Of a stretch of DNA of 23,670 nt, positions 1-5,625 are shown in pieces. Under the pieces are notes generated by a model that was given only the letters and a program-made list of their open reading frames with translations, was not told where the DNA came from and made no database searches. Numbering within the stretch: position 1 is the stretch's first letter; every line of letters begins with the position of its first letter. Made by a program: the position numbers and the translations under genes. Origin of the DNA: a virus. Location: positions 1-23,670 of IMG/VR virus record IMGVR_UViG_3300042878_000262. One strand, 5' to 3'.

Positions 1-22
1 TACAAAACAAATTAAAAACATT

Positions 23-667
23 ATGAGTAAAATAGAACTTTTAAGCACATGGGGTGATGACAACTCCATTTGCGATATTGCAAGAGTATCGTTTAATAAA
101 AAAGCGGATAACTACACAGCAGAACAAAATAATAGACTGTTAACATATTTAGCAAAACATAATCATTGGAGTTGTTTTGGGCATGCAAGATTGCAGTTTA
201 GGTTACAAGTACCAATTTACGTTGAGCGACAATTAATCAAAACGCAGATAGGAGTTGAATACAATTCTATATCAGGCAGGTATTGTGACTTTTCAGATAC
301 GTACACACTTATCAACGAGTGGCGAACACAATCAAAAAATAGTAAGCAAGGCAGTGCAGAGCCTTTAGACATGTACGGTCAGGAGGCTTGTAACGTTATC
401 GAATATGAAGTAAAAGAGTTTTGTCAGAACGCTTACAAGAAGCTAATTGATTTAGGGGTATCAAAAGAACAAGCAAGAACTATTCTACCTTTAAATCTTA
501 ATACAACAATGATTTATACATGTAGTCTATACGCATTCATCAGACTATGCAAGCAACGTTTGAAGTCAGATGCACAAATCGAAACACGTGAAATAGTTGC
601 GGAAATGCTTTCACAATTAAAAGAAAATGGTAAATTTGCAGAGTCATTAAAAGTATTTGATTTATGA
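23..667 (+). CDS. thyX: Flavin-dependent thymidylate synthase (ThyX), divergent
   Basis: Predicted to make dTMP from dUMP using FAD, NADPH and methylene-tetrahydrofolate, supplying thymidine for phage replication in the cytoplasm. The 214-aa length fits the family. Seen: HWSCFGHARLQF at residues 48-59, matching the ThyX HxSxxEH-type segment; KTQIGVEYNSISGRY at 73-87, which aligns with the ThyX signature ending in NExSxRY and keeps the final S-x-R-Y; and the C-terminal part, ILPLNLNTT at 154-162 followed by a helix ending AQIETRE at 184-190, matching the LPxxxxT and AQxExR regions. Odd: the canonical RHR triplet reads K-T-Q and the Glu after Asn81 is Ser82, so the active site is not typical. 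It opens a nucleotide-metabolism cluster, overlapping the next gene by 4 nt. Its promoter must lie at or beyond the left edge. Family call fairly sure; activity less so. Confidence 0.85.
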   Translation: MSKIELLSTWGDDNSICDIARVSFNKKADNYTAEQNNRLLTYLAKHNHWSCFGHARLQFRLQVPIYVERQLIKTQIGVEYNSISGRYCDFSDTYTLINEWRTQSKNSKQGSAEPLDMYGQEACNVIEYEVKEFCQNAYKKLIDLGVSKEQARTILPLNLNTTMIYTCSLYAFIRLCKQRLKSDAQIETREIVAEMLSQLKENGKFAESLKVFDL

Positions 668-1014
668 AACTAAGATGCATTGAAAAATATTTTGCGAACG
701 TTACTTATGGTAAAGTGTACGACGTTGTAAAACAAGATAAAAGTTACACCTGGATAATCAACGACAAAGGACAGGAGCAACAATTTGACACTATCGAATC
801 ATACTTTGAATTAGTGACCGACAACGCACCGAGCTATTACAACAATGATAATGGGAGCTTGTATTTATTCGCACACCAACACGGGTTAAATGCATGGGAA
901 TGTGATGTTATAAAAAGAGTGGTAAGATGCAGAAAAAAAGGTAACTTTGTTCAAGACCTTGAGAAAACAAAATTTTTAATTGATTTATATTTACAAGAAT
1001 GGAAAGAGAAATAA
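664..1014 (+). CDS. DUF3310-type protein with N-terminal extension
   Basis: 116 aa. The C-terminal half, about residues 60-114, has the look of the phage DUF3310 family (sometimes annotated as a nucleotide-kinase-like protein): a helix with GLNAWECDVIKRVVRCRKKG and then DLEKTKFLIDLYLQEW. The usual family pattern is 'FxxGNVIKYVxRYxxKxGxxDLxKAxWYLxxL'. The N-terminal 55 residues (MKLRCIEKYFANVTYGKVYDVV...) read as a small beta domain of the kind found in short phage proteins with a 'GKVYEV' motif; I do not know its role. The start shares ATGA with the end of thyX, and the 3' end overlaps the MazG-like gene by 16 nt, so all three are probably cotranslated. Position supports a role in nucleotide metabolism, but the biochemical function of DUF3310 is not established. 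Confidence 0.65.
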   Translation: MKLRCIEKYFANVTYGKVYDVVKQDKSYTWIINDKGQEQQFDTIESYFELVTDNAPSYYNNDNGSLYLFAHQHGLNAWECDVIKRVVRCRKKGNFVQDLEKTKFLIDLYLQEWKEK

Positions 1015-1283
1015 TCAACTGGGCAAAGGCTCGTAATTTAGACAACACCGACAATAAGTTTCAACAGCTTGCAAAGGTCATGGAGGAGCTTGGAGAACTA
1101 TCCTCCGCAATATTAAAAAAAGATATAACCGAATCAATAGATGCGCTTGGTGATACTTACATCACACTTGTTATATTAGCACACCAAATGGGTTACTCAC
1201 TTGAAGACTGCGCTAAAAGAGCATTTAAAGTGATTGAATATCGTAAAGGAAAAACAATTAACGGAACATTTATTAAAGAATAA
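999..1283 (+). CDS. MazG-like nucleotide pyrophosphohydrolase
   Basis: 94 aa, the size of a single-domain MazG-like NTP pyrophosphohydrolase, which hydrolyses (d)NTPs to NMPs plus pyrophosphate with Mg2+. Seen: KVMEELGELSSAILKKD with E30xxE33, then E45xxD48 and D52 in TESIDALGDTYITL, the ExxE...ExxD metal-binding pattern of the all-alpha NTP-PPase superfamily. In phages such enzymes are thought to clean the nucleotide pool or to lower ppGpp in the host. It overlaps the upstream gene by 16 nt and sits beside thyX, consistent with pool control. The ATG at 999 is taken because the helix carrying NWAKARNLDN begins right after it. The substrate cannot be read from the sequence. Confidence 0.8.
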   Translation: MEREIINWAKARNLDNTDNKFQQLAKVMEELGELSSAILKKDITESIDALGDTYITLVILAHQMGYSLEDCAKRAFKVIEYRKGKTINGTFIKE

Positions 1284-1285
1284 TC

Positions 1286-1420
1286 ATGTATATATATAAA
1301 GGTGAAACAATAAAATACGCTGGCTTTATGTTAGATGGAAAGTATTGTTTTTATGGGTTTTTTCCTAATAACTTATTGCTTTTAACTAAGCTACAAGTTG
1401 AAAATTTAGAGTTAGCATAA
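1286..1420 (+). CDS. Small hypothetical protein (44 aa)
   Basis: Starts at ATG 1286, two bases after the MazG-like stop, and ends TAA 1418-1420. The product begins MYIYKGETIKYAGFML and contains an aromatic run KYCFYGFFPNNLLLL; no signal peptide or clear TM segment. Close spacing and the same strand suggest it is the last gene of the left operon, since a terminator hairpin follows at 1463. Family not recognised. It might be a small beta-rich phage protein; the ORF 22350-22472 near the other end of the window has a similar size and style but no convincing residue match. Confidence 0.5.
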   Translation: MYIYKGETIKYAGFMLDGKYCFYGFFPNNLLLLTKLQVENLELA

Positions 1421-1432
1421 AAGAATAATTTG

Positions 1433-1440
1433 TATATTTG
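1433..1440 (+). promoter_or_regulatory. Possible -7 promoter element TATATTTG
   Basis: TATATTTG is an exact match to the Bacteroidota -7 consensus TAnnTTTG. No good TTTG -33 element lies 19 nt upstream (the sequence there reads AGTTAG), so this is a half-match. It sits just upstream of the terminator at 1463-1492; a transcript from here would be only about 45 nt unless it reads through. Confidence 0.3.
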
Positions 1441-1462
1441 CATATCATATATTAGTTTTAAA

Positions 1463-1492
1463 CCCTTACATCAATTGGTGTAGGGGTTTTTT
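1463..1492 (+). terminator. Rho-independent terminator
   Basis: Stem arm CCCTTACA at 1463-1470, loop of 8 at 1471-1478, arm TGTAGGGG at 1479-1486 (8 pairs, one G-T), then six T at 1487-1492. The AA before the stem can also pair with the first two T. It ends the thyX operon, and its loop contains the TTG of the next promoter. Confidence 0.8.
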
Positions 1493-1503
1493 CGGTATCT
1501 TTA
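1475..1503 (+). promoter_or_regulatory. Bacteroidota-type promoter for the sigma-factor operon
   Basis: TTG at 1475-1477, an 18-nt spacer, then TATCTTTA at 1496-1503, close to the TTTG-N19-TAnnTTTG pattern. The expected start point, about 5 nt past the -7 element, falls on or next to the ATG at 1509, so the sigma-factor mRNA may be leaderless. The -33 element lies in the loop of the preceding terminator. Read by eye; not tested. Confidence 0.45.
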
Positions 1504-1508
1504 ACCCC

Positions 1509-1991
1509 ATGAATCTAACAGAAATAGCACAGCACCACGATGAATGGGTGCGCATCGTTAAGCGGTTTGGAGCAAAGACCGAAGCGGAGGACATCGTACA
1601 GGACATGTACATTCGTTTTCACAAATACGGCAAAGGGCAAGTCATTACAAAATCATTCATATGGATCATGCTTCGTAACATCTTCTTTGACTATTGCAAA
1701 CGAGAGATATCAATGGTCGACATTGACCTCATGGTTGACCTATCAGAAGACGAAAACAACAAAACATATGAGATTGAGTTATACTATCAAAGCGTCGAAG
1801 AAGAAATAAAAACATGGGAGTGGTTCGACCAACAACTATTTTTATTATATTTGCGAAGTGGAAAATCAATGCGTGAACTTGAAAAGGAAACTAAAATTAG
1901 TTTGACCTCGATTTTTCACACGATTAAAAAATGTAAACGAAAACTTAAAATATGGCAAAAAGAATTTCAAAAGGATTTGGTGATACAGTAG
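1509..1991 (+). CDS. Sigma-70 family (ECF-like) RNA polymerase sigma factor
   Basis: 160 aa. Residues about 20-65 resemble sigma region 2: AEDIVQDMYIRFHKYGKG followed by TKSFIWIMLRNIFFDYCKRE, as in ECF factors (xDxxQExFxxxxxx...xWLxxIxxNxxxDxxR). Residues about 105-147 form a region-4 helix-turn-helix: QLFLLYLRSGKSMRELEKETKISLTSI, then a basic helix HTIKKCKRKLK. No other domain fits in the length. It heads the morphogenesis operon and probably directs host RNA polymerase to phage late promoters, as other phage sigma factors do; which promoters is unknown. Its own promoter at 1475-1503 fits the host type, consistent with host polymerase switching it on. The 3' end overlaps the next gene by 40 nt. 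A terminase-small-subunit-like HTH protein was considered, but region 2 is too clear and a better small subunit lies at 3735. Confidence 0.78.
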   Translation: MNLTEIAQHHDEWVRIVKRFGAKTEAEDIVQDMYIRFHKYGKGQVITKSFIWIMLRNIFFDYCKREISMVDIDLMVDLSEDENNKTYEIELYYQSVEEEIKTWEWFDQQLFLLYLRSGKSMRELEKETKISLTSIFHTIKKCKRKLKIWQKEFQKDLVIQ

Positions 1992-2329
1992 CTAAATTTA
2001 CTGAGGCAACGGGTATTGATAAAGTAGTTCATTTCATTGCTGGGGATGATTGTAATTGTAAACAAAGACAAGAGAAACTAAACAAGTTATTCCCTTACAA
2101 AACACCTGAATGCTTAACGGAAGTAGAACATGAACATCTAACTTACTTACTTCCTAAAATGACGGTAAGAGTTAGACCTTCGGAACAATTGCAATTTTTA
2201 AAGGTTTACAATAGAGTGTTTAAAACCAATGAGCAACCAACTTCATGCGCTTCTTGTTTGAACGACATGTTACGTAAAATGAAACAAGTATACAACGCTT
2301 ATGAAAATGAGGGAGCGTTTTTAGGATGA
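1952..2329 (+). CDS. Conserved phage protein with two Cys pairs
   Basis: 125 aa. It opens with KGFGDTVAKFTEATGIDKVV, then DDCNCKQRQEKLNKLFPY at about residues 32-49, and ends with a CASC pair near residues 99-102. I recognise the DTVxxxTxATGIxxxV...DCxCxxRxxxLNxLFPY pattern as a recurring small protein of Bacteroidota phages, usually near the terminase, without assigned function. The two Cys pairs could bind zinc, which is inference. Start ATG 1952 lies in AAAATATGG, the A-rich context used by many genes here; the 40-nt overlap with the sigma factor is the longest in the window apart from the frameshift pair. Its end overlaps the ParB-like gene by 4 nt (ATGA). Confidence 0.6.
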   Translation: MAKRISKGFGDTVAKFTEATGIDKVVHFIAGDDCNCKQRQEKLNKLFPYKTPECLTEVEHEHLTYLLPKMTVRVRPSEQLQFLKVYNRVFKTNEQPTSCASCLNDMLRKMKQVYNAYENEGAFLG

Positions 2330-2922
2330 ATAAAGTAGTAAAAATATCAGAGGTTAAACTAAACCCAAACAATCCTCGATTAATTAAAGATGATAAGTTT
2401 AAAAAATTAGTTAAGTCTATTGAGGAGTTTCCTGAAATGTTAGATATAAGACCAATAGTGGTTAATGCTGACATGGTAATATTGGGAGGTAATATGAGAT
2501 TTAAAGCGTGCAAAGAGGCTGGCTTAAAAGAAATACCTATCATTATTGCAGACAACCTTACAGAAGAACAACAACGTGAATTTTTGATAAAAGATAATAC
2601 AAGCGGCGGTGAGTGGGATTTTGAAATGTTAGCTAATGAATGGGACGTTGAGCAGTTGGAAGATTGGGGGTTAGATGTGGGTGGTTTTGATGTTGATGAA
2701 GAAGATATGTCTGATGATTTTAGTTTACCTGATGGAGATAAAGCACCGTTTCAACAAATGACTTTTACACTTGCTGATGAACAAGCGGAGCAAATAAAAA
2801 ATGCTATTTCAGATATTAAAGAAACGGAAGAGTATAAGTATGCTGAAACAATGGGTAATGAAAACTCAAATGGTAACGCACTTTATTTAATTATTATGCA
2901 ATGGGCAGAGCAAAGGAAATAA
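2326..2922 (+). CDS. ParB/Srx-like nuclease-domain protein
   Basis: 198 aa. Residues 1-95 fit the ParB-like N-terminal fold: VVKISEVKLNPNNPR (KxxVxxLxPNPxNPR), then DKFKKLVKSIEEF, RPIVVNADMVILGGNMRFKACKEAG (the conserved 'V.dG..R..A.kxlG' motif, here GGNMR), EIPIIIADNLTEEQQREFLIKDN. In Bacteroidota phages such proteins often sit just before the terminase and are thought to act on DNA, as nuclease, CTP-binding clamp or partner of DNA-modification genes. The rest (about 100-198) is acidic (DVDEEDMSDD) and lacks a recognised domain. It overlaps the Mom-like gene by 22 nt, implying translational coupling and perhaps a shared job. Domain call is good; activity is unknown. Confidence 0.72.
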   Translation: MNKVVKISEVKLNPNNPRLIKDDKFKKLVKSIEEFPEMLDIRPIVVNADMVILGGNMRFKACKEAGLKEIPIIIADNLTEEQQREFLIKDNTSGGEWDFEMLANEWDVEQLEDWGLDVGGFDVDEEDMSDDFSLPDGDKAPFQQMTFTLADEQAEQIKNAISDIKETEEYKYAETMGNENSNGNALYLIIMQWAEQRK

Positions 2923-3623
2923 TCGTTAAGGTTATACCTTCTAAAATTGCAAATGAGTTTGTAAAAAAACATCATTATAGCGGTAAAAATGTTTCAAACA
3001 GTTCATTGCATTTTGGGTGTTTTCTTGATAATAAATTACATGGTGTTTTAAGTTATGGTAGCCCTTTAGATAAATCAAAAGTCTTACCATTAGTTCAGCC
3101 AAGTTTATGGAATGAAATGCTAGAATTAAATAGAATGGCTTTTGACGAGTATTTACCAAAGTATTCAGAAAGCAGATGTATTGCAATTTCAATTAGATTA
3201 ATTAAAAAGAATGCTCCACATATAAAATGGATTTTAAGTTTTAGTGACGGTACACAATGCGGAGACGGTACGATATATAGAGCTAGTGGGTTTCAATTAA
3301 CAAACATAGTTACAAATAAAAATACTTGTAAATTACCAAACGGAAGCGTAATTCATAAAATGACATTAGAAAGCTCACCACTTCAAAAACGTACAGAATT
3401 AAACAATAGGAGTTATTACGAATTAACAGATGGTAAATATAATTTTAATAAATACGTAGAAGAAGTAAATGGAGAAGTGTTAATCGGTTATCAATTAAGA
3501 TATATTTACCTAATTGATAAAACTTGCAAAATAACAGTTCCGGTATTACCATTTAGTAAAATAGATGAAATGGGAGCAGGAATGTATAAAGGTGAAAAAA
3601 TAACACTTGCAGAAAGAAAATAA
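2901..3623 (+). CDS. Mom-like (GNAT-fold) DNA adenine modification candidate
   Basis: 240 aa. The N-terminal two thirds follow the pattern of phage Mom-like proteins: ANEFVKKHHYSGK at residues 17-29, FGCFLDNKLHGVLSYGSP at 38-55, the LELNRM segment at 74-79, and ILSFSDGTQCGDGTIYRASGF at 111-131, equivalent to the family's 'SxADxxQGHxGxIYqAxxF'. Phage Mu Mom is a GNAT-fold enzyme that converts adenine in DNA to N6-carbamoylmethyladenine and so blocks host restriction; homologues in Bacteroidota phages have not been tested as far as I know. Here the Gln-Gly-His of that motif reads Gln-Cys-Gly. Residues 170-240 carry a Tyr-rich C-terminal extension (YQLRYIYLI). It is coupled to the ParB-like gene by a 22-nt overlap. 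An alternative is another GNAT-type acyltransferase. Confidence 0.65.
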   Translation: MGRAKEIIVKVIPSKIANEFVKKHHYSGKNVSNSSLHFGCFLDNKLHGVLSYGSPLDKSKVLPLVQPSLWNEMLELNRMAFDEYLPKYSESRCIAISIRLIKKNAPHIKWILSFSDGTQCGDGTIYRASGFQLTNIVTNKNTCKLPNGSVIHKMTLESSPLQKRTELNNRSYYELTDGKYNFNKYVEEVNGEVLIGYQLRYIYLIDKTCKITVPVLPFSKIDEMGAGMYKGEKITLAERK

Positions 3624-3635
3624 TTACTATATTTA
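3607..3635 (+). promoter_or_regulatory. Bacteroidota-type promoter before the tRNA-like RNA
   Basis: TTG at 3607-3609, an 18-nt spacer, then TATATTTA at 3628-3635. The expected start point near 3641-3643 is about 6 nt before the tRNA-like structure and about 90 nt before terS. The -33 element lies within the last codons of the Mom-like gene. Confidence 0.45.
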
Positions 3636-3648
3636 CAAAACAATATAT

Positions 3649-3719
3649 GCGTGGCTAGCTTAAATAAAAAGCATTGAACATTCCAGTTCAAAGATGGGGT
3701 TTACAACCACCGCCACGCT
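3649..3719 (+). ncRNA. tRNA-like cloverleaf RNA upstream of terS
   Basis: Seen: a perfect 7-bp closing stem, GCGTGGC (3649-3655) with GCCACGC (3712-3718). Then the two-base linker TA; a 4-bp arm GCTT/AAGC (3658-3661 with 3669-3672, loop AAATAAA); one base (A3673); a 6-bp arm TTGAAC/GTTCAA (3674-3679 with 3686-3691); a 4-nt spacer; and an imperfect arm GGGGTT with AACC-A-CC (3696-3711, one bulged A). Arm order and linkers match a tRNA. Against a working tRNA: no GG in the D loop, no TTCRA in the T loop, an anticodon arm of 18 nt (8-nt loop CATTCCAG if the stem is 5 bp), and no encoded CCA. It could be a decayed tRNA, a tRNA mimic, or a structured element linked to packaging because it lies 16 nt before terS. 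A promoter-like site sits just upstream. Confidence 0.5.
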
Positions 3720-3734
3720 CTAAAGCCTAAAAAT

Positions 3735-4094
3735 ATGGCATACGACAAACAAAAGATATTTGAACAAGCAAAAGAAATGATAGTTAAACATAAACTATTT
3801 TTTATTGAGGATATTGTCGCTTTTTTACCTATTGCAAAGAAAACATTTTATGAGTATTTTCCTATTGAAGGTAACGAAAGTAACGAGCTAAAAGGATTGT
3901 TAGAAACAAACAGAATCGAATTAAAGGTTTCAATGCGTTCAAAGTGGTACAAATCGAACGCTCCAGCTTTACAGATGGCTTTGATGAAGTTAATAGCAAC
4001 ACCTGAAGAACTACGTAAACTATCAATGACACATACAGCAGTTGAGGAAGTAGAAAAACCAATATTCAAACAGCTTGATTTAGATGTTGATTAA
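3735..4094 (+). CDS. terS: Terminase small subunit
   Basis: 119 aa. The packaging subunit that recognises phage DNA and hands it to the large subunit. Seen: an N-terminal helical part with HKLFFIEDIVAFLPIAKKTFYEYFP at about residues 19-43, which reads as a helix-turn-helix ('FFIEDIVAFLPxSKxTFYExFP' recurs in Bacteroidota phage small subunits). Then NELKGLLETNRIELKVSMRSKWYKSNAP and ALQMALMKLIATPEE, the C-terminal helices usual for the family. The start ATG follows TAAAAAT. It overlaps terL by 11 nt, the standard arrangement. The preceding gap holds the tRNA-like element, whose DNA or RNA could be what this protein binds; that is inference only. Confidence 0.82.
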   Translation: MAYDKQKIFEQAKEMIVKHKLFFIEDIVAFLPIAKKTFYEYFPIEGNESNELKGLLETNRIELKVSMRSKWYKSNAPALQMALMKLIATPEELRKLSMTHTAVEEVEKPIFKQLDLDVD

Positions 4095-5247
4095 GACAAC
4101 AGCACAAACAAAGATAGCAAAGCTAAAAAAAAGACTAAGGATTGTACAGGGTGGAACATCAAGTTCAAAAACCTTTACAATCCTCCCTTTTTTAATTCAA
4201 TACGCATTACAGCATCCGAAGTCAGAGATATCCGTTGTATCAGAAAGTATTCCACATTTAAAGCGTGGTGCATTAAAAGACTTCCTTAAAATAATGGATT
4301 GGACGGGTAATCTAAACCATAACAATTTCAACAAATCTAATCTTACTTATAAGTTCACAAACGGCAGTTATATTGAGTTCTTTAGTGCTGACCAACCCGA
4401 CAAATTAAGAGGTGCAAGGCGTGATATTTTATTTATAAATGAGTGTAATAATGTAGCGTTTGAATCATACCAACAATTAGCAATACGTACAAAGAAATTT
4501 ATTTATTTAGATTACAATCCTACAAATGAATTTTGGGTTCATACTGAATTAATCGGTTCGGAGATAGCAGATTTCACGATATTAACTTATAAAGACAATG
4601 AAGCCCTAGATAATGCAATCGTAAAAGAGATTGAAAGAGCAAAAGAAAAGGCTAAGACGTCCACGTATTGGGAAAATTGGTGGAACGTTTATGGGTTAGG
4701 GCAAATAGGAAGTTTAGAGGGTGTTATTTTCAACAATTGGAAAACAATAGATACTATTCCAGACGATGCAAGGTTGCTTGGTTATGGTGTCGATTTTGGT
4801 TACACGAATGACCCGACAGCAATAGTTGAAATATACAAATGGAACGAGCATAGAATAATTAATGAGATATGCTACAACAAAGGTTTAAGCAACTCACAGA
4901 TTGCAAAGTATATCAACACTAAGCTACCTTGTTATTGTGATAGTGCAGAACCTAAATCAATAGCAGAATTAAGAATGTACGGAGTGAATGCTCATGCAGT
5001 AACTAAGGGTGCTGATAGTATTAACTTTGGTATACAAATAATGCAAGAAGAAAGTTATCTGGTATCAACTAAATCACTAAATTTGATAAATGAACTTCGC
5101 AAGTATGCGTGGGATAAAGATAAGAAAACAGGCGCTAAACTAAACAAGCCGATTGACTCATGGAACCACGGAATTGACAGCGTACGTTATCACGAAATGG
5201 AAACAATAGGTTTAAAAAGAAATAAGGGTATATATGGAATCAGGTAA
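4084..5247 (+). CDS. terL: Terminase large subunit (PBSX-like ATPase/nuclease)
   Basis: 387 aa. The motor that pumps DNA into the prohead and cuts it. ATPase domain: Walker A GGTSSSKT at residues 23-30, Walker B ILFINE at 115-120 with Glu120 as probable catalytic base, and a coupling motif LDYNPT at 142-147. RNase H-like nuclease domain: GVDFGYTNDPTA at 235-246 (Asp237), CDSAEP at 285-290 (Asp286) and NHGIDSVRYH at 361-370 (Asp365) give the three metal-binding acidic residues. The length is on the short side but both domains are complete. It overlaps terS by 11 nt and the next small gene by 14 nt. Unusually, the portal gene is not next; it lies about 14 kb downstream. Confidence 0.95.
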   Translation: MLIKTTAQTKIAKLKKRLRIVQGGTSSSKTFTILPFLIQYALQHPKSEISVVSESIPHLKRGALKDFLKIMDWTGNLNHNNFNKSNLTYKFTNGSYIEFFSADQPDKLRGARRDILFINECNNVAFESYQQLAIRTKKFIYLDYNPTNEFWVHTELIGSEIADFTILTYKDNEALDNAIVKEIERAKEKAKTSTYWENWWNVYGLGQIGSLEGVIFNNWKTIDTIPDDARLLGYGVDFGYTNDPTAIVEIYKWNEHRIINEICYNKGLSNSQIAKYINTKLPCYCDSAEPKSIAELRMYGVNAHAVTKGADSINFGIQIMQEESYLVSTKSLNLINELRKYAWDKDKKTGAKLNKPIDSWNHGIDSVRYHEMETIGLKRNKGIYGIR

Positions 5248-5425
5248 AAGTTTAAGACAAATGATTAATGAAAGCGCGGTTAAGGTTGCTGACGCTTACA
5301 AAGATGAATACGGAGATAATTGGAAATTCCAATGCGTTGAGTCAATCGATAACGAAGTAGCGAAAGCGGAAGCAACGTTAAAGTATTGGAAGGGTGTTAA
5401 ATCGAAAGTAATGCAAGTAAGATGA
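5234..5425 (+). CDS. Small hypothetical phage protein (63 aa)
   Basis: The product starts MESGKSLRQMINESAVKVADAYKDEYG and is predicted to be mostly helical and charged, with no membrane segment. The ATG overlaps the terL end by 14 nt and the gene ends in ATGA with the next one, so it is embedded in the operon and probably translated. Family not recognised. The ending AEATLKYWKGVKSKVMQ is helical. Confidence 0.55.
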   Translation: MESGKSLRQMINESAVKVADAYKDEYGDNWKFQCVESIDNEVAKAEATLKYWKGVKSKVMQVR

Positions 5426-5625
5426 AGACAGCAGTACAATGGTTACTAAATGAATGGCCATCACTTGAAACAACTTTACCAAATTCTTTAATTGTGAAAG
5501 TTTTAGAAATGGAAAAGCAACAACTAAATGATGCGTATAATGCTGACAGACCTAACTTAACATGTTATGAAGAAAACACAGCATTCAAGGAATACTACAA
5601 CGAAACATTTAACAATGAAGATTGA
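5422..5625 (+). CDS. Small conserved phage protein (67 aa)
   Basis: Starts at the ATGA overlap with the preceding gene. The sequence TAVQWLLNEWP...LIVKVLEMEKQQLNDAYNAD is of a kind seen repeatedly as a short ORF in Bacteroidota phages and their hosts ('TAVEWLxxxL......AlEMEKxQIxxAY'); no function is assigned to it. The C-terminal part (ENTAFKEYYNETFNNED) is acidic. It overlaps the tail-chaperone start by 11 nt. Confidence 0.6.
   Translation: MKTAVQWLLNEWPSLETTLPNSLIVKVLEMEKQQLNDAYNADRPNLTCYEENTAFKEYYNETFNNED

Noticed and set aside
1540-1809. 89-codon plus-strand frame within the sigma gene
   Set aside because: Contained in the sigma factor, whose frame has clear domain motifs; this frame has none.
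5567-5614. Upstream start for the tail chaperone (16 extra residues)
   Set aside because: Would lengthen the overlap to 59 nt and add a Thr/Lys/His-rich leader not resembling the rest.
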